This document shows, piece after piece, positions 54,736 to 64,000 of a stretch of DNA of 64,000 nucleotides (its first letter is position 1; each line of letters begins with the position of its first letter). Position numbers and translations under genes: made by a program. Where the stretch lies: the NCBI RefSeq assembly GCF_051401765.1, contig NW_027480547.1:248001-312000 (forward strand), in the 5' to 3' direction. Origin of the DNA: Calliopsis andreniformis (Eukaryota; Arthropoda; Insecta; Hymenoptera; Andrenidae). Below the pieces are notes generated by a model that did no database searches, was not told where the DNA came from, and saw only the letters and a list, made by a program, of their open reading frames with translations.

Positions 54736-55533
54736 AATCCTCAATCCTCAATCTTCGATCATCAATATTCAATAATCAATCCTCAATCTTCAATCCTCTA
54801 TCCTCAATCCTCAATCCTGAATGTTCAATCCTCAATACCCAATCCTCAATCTTCAATCCTCAATACTCAATCCTCAATCCTCAATCCTCAATCCTCAGTC
54901 CTCAAGCCTCAATCCTGAATCCTCAATCCTGAATCCTCAATCTTCAGCCCTCAGTCCTCAAGAATCAATTGTCAGTCCTCAATCCTCAATCCTCAATCCT
55001 CAATCCTCAATCTTCAATCCTCAATACTCAATCTTCAATCCTCGATCCTCAATCCTCAATCCTCAATCCTCAATCCTCAATCCTCAATCGTCAATCTTCA
55101 GCCCTCAGTCCTCAACAATCAGTTGTCAATCCTCAATCCTCAATACAACATCATCAATTCACAGTTTTCAATACTGAATACTCAATCTGCAATCTTCAAA
55201 TCTCAATCCACAAACATCAATTCTCATCACTCAACCCTCAACACTCAGTCCTCTATCTTCAATCCTCAATCCGAAATCCTCAATCTTCAATCCTCAATCC
55301 TCAATCCTCATTCTTCAATCCTCAACACCCAGTCCTCAATCTTCAATCCTCAATCCTCAATCCTCAATTCTCAATCCTCAATCCTCAACGCTCAGTCCTC
55401 AAGCATCAGTACTCAACCCTCAGTCCTCGTCCGCAATCCACAACCCTCAATCCTCAATCCTCAATCTTCGATCATCAATATTCAATCATCAATCCTCAAT
55501 CTTCAATCCTCTACCCTCAATCCTCAATCCTGA

Positions 55534-58379
55534 ATGTTCAATCCTCAATACCCAATCCTCAATCTTCAATCCTCAATACTCAATCCTCAATCCTCAATCC
55601 TCAATCCTCAGTCCTCAAACCTCAATCCTGAATCCTCAATCCTGAATCCTCAATCTTCAGCCCTCAGTCCTCAACAATCAATTGTCAGTCCTCAATCCTC
55701 ACTAGAATATACCCAATTCACAGTTTTCAACACTCAATCCCCAATCTTCAATCTTCAAATCTCAATCCACTAACATCAATTCTCATCACTCAACCCTCAA
55801 CACTCAGTCCTCTATCTTCAATCCTCAATCCTAAATCCTCAATCTTCAATCCGCAATACTCAATCTTCAATCCTCAATCCTCAATTCTCAATCCTCAATA
55901 GTCAATCCTCAATCGTCAATCCTCAATTCCCAATCCTCAATCTTCAATCCTCAATCCTCAATCTTCAATCCTTATTCCTCAATCCTCAATCCCCAATCCT
56001 CAATCTTCAATACTCAATCTTCAATCCTCAATCCTCAGTCCTCAGTCCTCAATCTTCAATCCGCAATCCTCAATCCTCAATCTTCAATCCTCAATACTCA
56101 ATCTGCAATCCTCAATCCTCAATCCTCAATCCTCAATCCTAATTCGTCACTCCTCAATACCCAATCCTCAATCTTCAATCCTCAGTCCTCAATCCTCAAT
56201 CCTCAATTCTCAATCCTCAATCCTCAATCCTCAATCCTCAATCTTCAATCCTCAATACTCAATCTTCAATACTCAATCCTCAATCATCAATCCTCAATCC
56301 TCAATCCTCAATCCTCAATCCCAAATCCTCAATCCTCAATCCTCAATCCTCAACCCTCAATCCTCAGTCCTGAAACCTCAATACCGAATCCTCAATCCTG
56401 AATCCTCAAACTTCAGCACTCAGTCCTCAACAATCAATTGTCAATTCTCAATCCTCAATAGAATATCCTCAATTCAAAGTTTTCAATACTCAATCCCCAT
56501 TTTTCAATCTTCAAATCTCAATCCACAAACATCAATTCTCATCACTCAACCCTCAACACTCAGTCGTCAATCTTCAATCCTCAATCCTAAATCCTCAATC
56601 TTCAATCCTCAATACTCAATCTTCAATCCTCAATCCTCAATTCTCAATCCTCAATACTCAATCCTCAATCGTCAATCCTCAATACCCAATCCTCAATCTT
56701 CAATCCTCAATCCTCAATCTTCAATCCTCAATCCTCAATCCTCAACCCCAACCCTCAATCTTCAATCCTCAATACTCAATCTCCAATCCTCAATCCTCAA
56801 TCCTCAATCCTCAATCCTCAACCATCAATCCTCAATCTTCAATACTCCATACTCAATCTTCAACCCTCAATCTTCAATCCTCAATCCTTAATCCTCATTC
56901 TTCAATCCTCAACACCCAGTCTTCAATCTTCAATCCTCAACCCTCAATCCTCAATTCTCAATCCTCAAACCTCAATCCTCGGACCTCAAGCATCAATACT
57001 CAACCCTCAGTCCTCGTCCGCAATCCCCAACCCTCAATCCTCAATCCTCAATCTTCAATCATCAATATTCAATCATCAATCCTCAATCTTCAATCCTCAA
57101 TCCTCAATCCTCAATCCTCAATTCGCAATCCTCAATCCTCAGACCTCAAGCATTAATACCCAACCCTCAGACCTCGTCCTCAATATACAACCCTCAATCC
57201 TCAATCCTCAACCTTCAATCATCAATACTCAACCTTCAATCCTCAATCCCCAATTCTCAATCATCAATCCTCAATCCTCAATCCTCAATTCACAATCCTC
57301 AACACTCAATTCTCAATCGTCAATCCTCAATCCCCAATCCTCAATCTTCAATCCTCTATCCTCAATCCTCAATCCTCAATCCTCAATCCTCAACCTTCAA
57401 TACCCAATACTCAATCTTCAATCCTCAATCCTCAATCCTCAGTCCTCAATCCTCAATCCTCAATCCTCAATCCTCAATCTTCAATCCTCAATACTCAATC
57501 TGCAATCCCTCAATCCTCATTCTTCAATCCTCAACACCTAATCCTCAATCTTCAATCCTCAATCCTCAATCTGTAATATTGAATCCTCAATACTCAATCT
57601 TCAATCCTCAATCCTCAATTTTCAATCCTCAACACTCAATCCTCAATCCTCAATCCTCAATCCCCAATCTTCAATCTTCAGTCCTCTATCCTCAATCCTC
57701 AATCCTCAATCCTCAATCCTCAATCTTCAATACTCAATACTCAATCTTCAATCCTCAATCCTCAATCCTCAGTCCTCAATCCACAATCCTCAATCCTCAA
57801 TCCTCAATCTTCAATCCTCAATACTCAATCTGCAATCCTCAATTCTCAATCTTCAATACTCAATCCTCAATGCTCAATCTTCAATCCTCAATCCTCAATT
57901 CTCAATCCTCAATACTCAATCCTCAATCGTCAATCCTCAATTCCCAATCCTCAATCTTCAATCCTCAATCCTCAATCTTCAATCCTCAATCCTCAATCCT
58001 CAATCCCCAATCTTCAATCTTCAATCCTCAATAGTCAATCTTCAATCCTCAATCCTCAATCCTCAATCCTCAATCCGCAATCCTCAATCCTCAATCTTCA
58101 ATACTCAATACTCAATCCTCAACCCTCAATCTTCAATCCTCAATCCTCAATCCTCATTCTTCAATCCTCAACACCCAGTCCTCAATCTTCAATCCTCAAT
58201 CCTCAATCCTCAATTCTCAATCCTCAATCCTCAACGCTCAGTCCTCAAGCATCAGTACTCAACCCTCAGTCCTCGTCCGCAATCCACAACCCTCAATCCT
58301 CAATCCTCAATCTTCGATCATCAATATTCAATCATCAATCCTCAATCTTCAATCCTCTACCCTCAATCCTCAATCCTGA
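55534..58379. repeat. 2846-bp unit, copy 1
   Basis: Measured between the GAATGTTC marks, this unit is 2846 bp. It equals the 2007-bp unit of zone B plus an 839-bp segment carrying E1 and the D4 module. AATTCGTCAC at 56,141 and 58,987 confirms the register. The 839 bp is flanked by two similar segments with CCGCAATCC and CTTCAAT words, so exchange between them would give the 2007-bp form. Confidence 0.88.
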
Positions 58380-61232
58380 ATGTTCAATCCTCAATACCCA
58401 ATCCTCAATCTTCAATCCTCAATACTCAATCCTCAATCCTCAATCCTCAATCCTCAGTCCTCAAACCTCAATCCTGAATCCTCAATCCTGAATCCTCAAT
58501 CTTCAGCCCTCAGTCCTCAACAATCAATTGTCAGTCCTCAATCCTCACTAGAATATACCCAATTCACAGTTTTCAACACTCAATCCCCAATCTTCAATCT
58601 TCAAATCTCAATCCACTAACATCAATTCTCATCACTCAACCCTCAACACTCAGTCCTCTATCTTCAATCCTCAATCCTAAATCCTCAATCTTCAATCCGC
58701 AATACTCAATCTTCAATCCTCAATCCTCAATTCTCAATCCTCAATAGTCAATCCTCAATCGCCAATCCTCAATTCCCAATCCTCAATCTTCAATCCTCAA
58801 TCCTCAATCTTCAATCCTTAATCCTCAATCCTCAATCCCCAATCCTCAATCTTCAATACTCAATCTTCAATCCTCAATCCTCAGTCCTCAGTCCTCAATC
58901 CTCAATCCGCAATCCTCAATCCTCAATCTTCAATCCTCAATACTCAATCTGCAATCCTCAATCCTCAATCCTCAATCCTCAATCCTAATTCGTCACTCCT
59001 CAATACCCAATCCTCAATCTTCAATCCTCAGTCCTCAATCCTCAATCCTCAATTCTCAATCCTCAATCCTCAATCCTCAATCCTCAATCTTCAATCCTCA
59101 ATACTCAATCTTCAATACTCAATCCTCAATCATCAATCCTCAATCCTCAATCCTCAATCCTCAATCCCAAATCCTCAATCCTCAATCCTCAATCCTCAAC
59201 CCTCAATCCTCAGTCCTGAAAGCTCAATACCGAATCCTCAATCCTGAATCCTCAAACTTCAGCACTCAGTCCTCAACAATCAATTGTCAATTCTCAATCC
59301 TCAATAGAATATCCTCAATTCAAAGTTTTCAATACTCAATCCCCATTTTTCAATCTTCAAATCTCAATCCACAAACATCAATTCTCATCACTCAACCCTC
59401 AACACTCAGTCGTCAATCTTCAATCCTCAATCCTAAATCCTCAATCTTCAATCCTCAATACTCAATCTTCAATCCTCAATCCTCAATTCTCAATCCTCAA
59501 TACTCAATCCTCAATCGTCAATCCTCAATACCCAATCCTCAATCTTCAATCCTCAATCCTCAATCTTCAATCCTCAATCCTCAATCCTCAACCCCAACCC
59601 TCAATCTTCAATCCTCAATACTCAATCTCCAATCCTCAATCCTCAATCCTCAATCCTCAATCCTCAACCCTCAATCCTCAATCTTCAATACTCCATACTC
59701 AATCTTCAACCCTCAATCTTCAATCCTCAATCCTTAATCCTCATTCTTCAATCCTCAACACCCAGTCTTCAATCTTCAATCCTCAACCCTCAATCCTCAA
59801 TCCTCAATTCTCAATCCTCAAACCTCAATCCTCGGACCTCAAGCATCAATACTCAACCCTCAGTCCTCGTCCGCAATCCCCAACCCTCAATCCTCAATCC
59901 TCAATCTTCAATCATCAATATTCAATCATCAATCCTCAATCTTCAATCCTCAATCCTCAATCCTCAATCCTCAATTCGCAATCCTCAATCCTCAGACCTC
60001 AAGCATTAATACCCAACCCTCAGACCTCGTCCTCAATCTACAACCCTCAATCCTCAATCCTCAACCTTCAATCATCAATACTCAACCTTCAATCCTCAAT
60101 CCCCAATTCTCAATCATCAATCCTCAATCCTCAATCCTCAATTCACAATCCTCAACACTCAATTCTCAATCGTCAATCCTCAATCCCCAATCCTCAATCT
60201 TCAATCCTCTATCCTCAATCCTCAATCCTCAATCCTCAATCCTCAACCTTCAATACCCAATACTCAATCTTCAATCCTCAATCCTCAATCCTCAGTCCTC
60301 AATCCTCAATCCTCAATCCTCAATCCTCAATCTTCAATCCTCAATACTCAATCTGCAATCCCTCAATCCTCATTCTTCAATCCTCAACACCTAATCCTCA
60401 ATCTTCAATCCTCAATCCTCAATCTGTAATATTGAATCCTCAATACTCAATCTTCAATCCTCAATCCTCAATTTTCAATCCTCAACACTCAATCCTCAAT
60501 CCTCAATCCTCAATCCCCAATCTTCAATCTTCAGTCCTCTATCCTCAATCCTCAATCCTCAATCCTCAATCCTCAATCTTCAATACTCAATACTCAATCT
60601 TCAATCCTCAATCCTCAATCCTCAGTCCTCAATCCACAATCCTCAATCCTCAATCCTCAATCTTCAATCCTCAATACTCAATCTGCAATCCTCAATTCTC
60701 AATCTTCAATACTCAATCCTCAATGCTCAATCTTCAATCCTCAATCCTCAATTCTCAATCCTCAATACTCAATCCTCAATCGTCAATCCTCAATTCCCAA
60801 TCCTCAATCTTCAATCCTCAATCCTCAATCTTCAATCCTCAATCCTCAATCCTCAATCCCCAATCTTCAATCTTCAATCCTCAATAGTCAATCTTCAATC
60901 CTCAATCCTCAATCCTCAATCCTCAATCCGCAATCCTCAATCCTCAATCTTCAATACTCAATACTCAATCCTCAACCCTCAATCTTCAATCCTCAATCCT
61001 CAATCCTCATTCTTCAATCCTCAACACCCAGTCCTTAATCTTCAATCCTCAATCCTCAATCCTCAATTCTCAATCCTCAATCCTCAACGCTCAGACCTCA
61101 AGCATCAATACTCAACCCTCAGTCCTCGTCCGCAATCCACAACCCTCAATCCTCAATCCTCAATCTCGGATCATCAATATTCAATCATCAATCCTCAATC
61201 TTCAATCCTCTATCCTCAATCCTCAATCCTGA
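58380..61232. repeat. 2846-bp unit, copy 2 (2853 bp)
   Basis: Tandem partner of the preceding unit. It is seven bases longer because of one added CCTCAAT near 59,805. Private marks shared by both copies but not by zone B include CAGTCGTCAATC (56,563 and 59,408), CAATTCTCAATCATC and CTGTAATATTG, which shows that they amplified together after separating from zone B. Confidence 0.88.
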
Positions 61233-64000
61233 ATGTTCAATCCTCAATACCCAATCCTCAATCTTCAATCCTCAATACTCAATCCTCAATCCTCAATCAT
61301 CAATCCTCAATTATCAAACCTCAATACTCAATCTTCAATCCTCAATCCTCAATCCTCAATCCTCAATCCTCAATCCTCAATCCTCAACCCGCTATCCTCA
61401 GTCCTGTAACCTCAATCCCGAATCCTCAATCCTGAATCCGCAAACTTCAGTCCTCAGTCCTCAGTCCTCAACAATCAATTGTCAATCCTCAATCCTCAAT
61501 AGAATATCCTCAATTCACAGTTTTCAATACTCAATCCCCATTCTTCAATCTTCAAATCTCAATCCACAAACATCAATTCTCATCACTCAACCCTCAACAC
61601 TCAGTCCTCAATCTTGAATCCTCAATCCTCAATCAGCAATATTGAATCCTCAATACTCAATCTTCAATCCTCAATCCTCAATTCTCAATACTCAACACTC
61701 AATCCTCACTCCTCAATCCTCAATCCCCAATCCTCAATCTTCACTCCTCTATCCTCAATCCTCAATACTCAATCCTCAATCCTCAATCTTCAATACTCAA
61801 TACTCAATCTTCAATCCTCAATCCTCAATCCTCAGTCCTCAATCCTCTATCCTCAATCCTCAATCCTCAATCTTCAATCCTCAATACTCAATCTGCAATC
61901 CTCAATTCTCAATCTTCAATACTCAAACCTCAATGCTCAATCTTCAATCCTCAATCCTCAATTCTCAATCCTCAATACTCAATCCTCAATCGTCAATCCT
62001 CAATTCCCAATCCTCAATCTTCAATCCTCAATCCTCAATTTTCAATCCTCAATCCTCAATCCTCAATCCCCAATCTTCAATCTTCAATCCTCAATAGTCA
62101 ATCTTCAATCCTCAATCCTCAATCCTCAATCCTCAATCCGCAATCCTCAACCCTCAATCTTCAATCCTCAATACTCAATCCTCAACCCTCAATCTTCAAT
62201 CCTCAATCCTCAATCCTCATTCTTCAATCCTCAACACCCAGTCCTCAATCTTCAATCCTCAATCCTCAATCCTCAATTCTCAATCCTCAATCCACAACGC
62301 TCAGACCTCAAGCATCAATACTCAACCCTCAGTCCTCGTCCGCAATCCACAACCCTCAATCCTCAATCCTCAATCTTCGATCATCAATATTCAATCATCA
62401 ATCCTCAATCTCCAATCCTCTATCCTCAATCCTCAATCCTGAATGTTCAATCCTCAATACCCAATCCTCAATCTTCAATCCTCAATACTCAATCCTCAAT
62501 CCTCAATCCTCAATCCTCAGTCCTCAAACCTCAATCCTGAATCCTCAAACCTGAATCCTCAATCTTCAGCCCTCAGTCCTCAACAATCAATTGTCAGTCC
62601 TCAATCCTCAATCCTCAATCCTCAATCCTCTACCTTCAATCCTCAATACTCAATCTTCAATCCTCAATCCTCAATCCTCAATCCTCAATCCTCAATCCTC
62701 AATCCTCAATCGTCAATCTTCAGCCCTCAGTCCTCAACAATCAGTTGTCAATCCTCAATCCTCAATACAACATCATCAATTCACAGTTTTCAATACTGAA
62801 TACTCAATCTGCAATCTTCAAATCTCTACCCACAAACATCAATTCTCATCACTCAACCCTCAACACTCCGTCCCCAATCCTCAATCTTCAATACTCAATC
62901 CTCAATACTCAATCATCAATCCTCAATTTTCAATCCTCAATACTCAATCTTCAATCATCAATCCTCAATCCTCAATCCTCAGTCCTCAATCCTCAATCCT
63001 CAATCCTCAACCCTCAATCCTCAGTCCTGAAACCTCAATCCCGAATCCTCAATCCTGAATCCGCAAACTTCAGTCCTCAGTCCTCAACAATCAATCGTCA
63101 ATCCTCAATCCTCAATAGAATATCCTCAATTCACAGCTTTCAATACTCAAATCCCCATTCTTCAATCTTCAAGTCTCAATCCACAAACATCAATTCTCAT
63201 CACTCAGCCCTCCACACTCAGTCCTCAATCTTCAATCCTCAATCCTCAATCCGCAATCTTGAATCCTCAATACTCAATCTTCAATCCTCAATCCTCAATT
63301 CTCAATCCTCAATACTCAATCCTCAATCGTCAATCCTCAATTCCCAATCCTCAATCTTCAATCCTCAATCCTCAATCTTCAATCCTCAATCCTCAATCCT
63401 CAATCCCCAATCCTCAATCCTCAATCCTCAATCCTCAATCCTCAATCGTCAATCTTCAGCCCTCAGTCCTCAACAATCAGTTGTCAATCCTCAATCCTCA
63501 ATACAACATCATCAATTCACAGTTTTCAATACTGAATACTCAATCTGCAATCTTCAAATCTCTATCCACAAACATCAATTCTCATCACTCAACCCTCAAC
63601 ACTCCGTCCCCAATCCTCAATCTTCAATACTCAATCCTCAATCCTCAATAATCAATCCTCAATTTTCAATCCCCAATACTCAATCTTCAATCATCAATCC
63701 TCAATCCTCAATCCTCAGTCCTCAATCCTCAATCCTCAATCCTCAACCCTCAATCCTCAGTCCTGAAACCTCAATCCCGAATCCTCAATCCTGAATCCGC
63801 AAACTTCAGTCCTCAGTCCTCAACAATCAATCGTCAATCCTCAATCCTCAATAGAATATCCTCAATTCACAGTTTTCAATACTCAAATCCCTTTTCTTCA
63901 ATCTTCAAGTCTCAATCCACAAACATCAATTCTCATCACTCAGCCCTCAACACTCAGTCCTCAATCTTCAATCCTCAATCCTCAATCCGCAATCTTGAAT

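Larger units (their letters stand above)
1..64000. repeat. Heptamer satellite array, unit CCTCAAT
   Basis: The whole window is a tandem array of a 7-bp unit, CCTCAAT on the + strand and ATTGAGG on the - strand. Common variants are CTTCAAT, ACTCAAT, CCCCAAT, CCGCAAT, CATCAAT, CGTCAAT, TCTCAAT, CCTCAGT, CCTCAAC and CCTGAAT. Even the most divergent stretches can be cut into 7-bp words that keep phase with their neighbours; only a few 6- or 8-bp words break it. Nothing outside this pattern was seen: no mobile element, no RNA gene, no unique-sequence island. The array runs off both ends, so its true length is unknown. The + strand has very little G. A eukaryotic heterochromatic satellite is the likeliest identity, which is inference; the source organism cannot be read from the sequence. 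Confidence 0.98.
54370..64000. repeat. Zone D: second copy of zone B about 39 kb away
   Basis: The order of landmarks repeats zone B. Offsets are 39,275 bp near 15,108, then 39,338 bp for 15,335-16,900, then 38,687 bp (20,298 against 58,985) and 38,694 bp from about 59,810 to the window end (21,738 against 60,432; 24,565 against 63,259). The changes are explained by a 63-bp duplication, different numbers of 2-kb units, and one added heptamer. D1 cores: 56471, 59317, 61513, 63135, 63864; D2: 55157, 62777, 63511; D4: 55717, 58560. No gene was seen. Confidence 0.88.

Noticed and set aside
1..64000. CRISPR array
   Set aside because: There are no repeats of 23-47 bp separated by unique spacers; the sequence between recurrent modules is the same heptamer.
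1..64000. Minus-strand genes
   Set aside because: The - strand unit carries TGA, so each frame meets a stop about every 21 bp. No longer frame is expected and none was seen.
1..64000. CAAT words as promoter CCAAT boxes
   Set aside because: CAAT is part of the repeat unit and occurs thousands of times; without TATA, initiator or a gene it has no value as promoter evidence.
1..64000. Leucine-rich, PPR-like or amino-acid tandem-repeat protein regions
   Set aside because: Real protein tandem repeats have units that are multiples of 3 bp and hold one frame. Here the unit is 7 bp, and 6- and 8-bp words shift phase freely.
1..64000. Low-quality sequence or a sequencing artefact as the source of the whole array
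   Set aside because: Rare variants recur at fixed distances in the same order, which random error would not give. A misassembly of copy number remains possible, above all for the 4001-bp pair.

Overview
The whole 64 kb window is one uninterrupted satellite array. It is built from a 7-bp unit, CCTCAAT on the + strand (ATTGAGG on the - strand), in thousands of exact and degenerate copies. I found no protein gene, RNA gene, transposon, CRISPR array or other unique sequence, and no stretch outside the heptamer pattern. The many long + strand open frames are a by-product of the repeat. Seven is not a multiple of three, so all three + frames of the unit read the same circular peptide (N-P-Q-S-S-I-L). 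The - strand unit contains TGA, which closes every - frame about every 21 bp.

The organism cannot be named from this sequence. A gene-free array of at least 64 kb with nested higher-order repeats is most like eukaryotic heterochromatin (pericentromeric, subtelomeric or sex-chromosome satellite) resolved by long reads. Heptamer repeats also occur in bacteria, for example the short STRR repeats of filamentous cyanobacteria, but as far as I know only as short arrays. Base use is very lopsided: the + strand is almost free of G, and the - strand is G-rich and almost free of C.

The array is hierarchical. Level 1 is the heptamer, with most variation in its first three bases and a better kept CAAT end. 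Level 2 is a set of recurring divergent modules that stay in heptamer phase. Module D (20 heptamers, 140 bp) occurs about 68 times in five subtypes. Module E (about 175 bp) occurs about 44 times. Module F begins the zone C units. Level 3 is higher-order repeats of about 1.5 to 4 kb, including units of 1490/2007/2007 bp, a 2846/2853-bp pair (2846 = 2007 + 839) and a nearly identical 4001-bp tandem duplication. Level 4 is large duplications at offsets of 5051, 6662 and about 39,000 bp.

Layout: zone A (1 to about 14,100) has an older, more diverged mixture with its own D3 subtype and a 5-kb duplication. Zone B (about 14,100-32,490) holds the 2007-bp units and the 6662-bp-offset duplication. Zone C (about 32,490-54,370) holds the 4001-bp duplication and its rearranged relatives, marked by subtype D5 and module F. 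Zone D (about 54,370 to the end) repeats zone B in the same order about 39 kb later. The pattern fits repeated unequal exchange and local amplification. All coordinates of blocks and modules were read by eye; the offsets come from matching rare variant landmarks.
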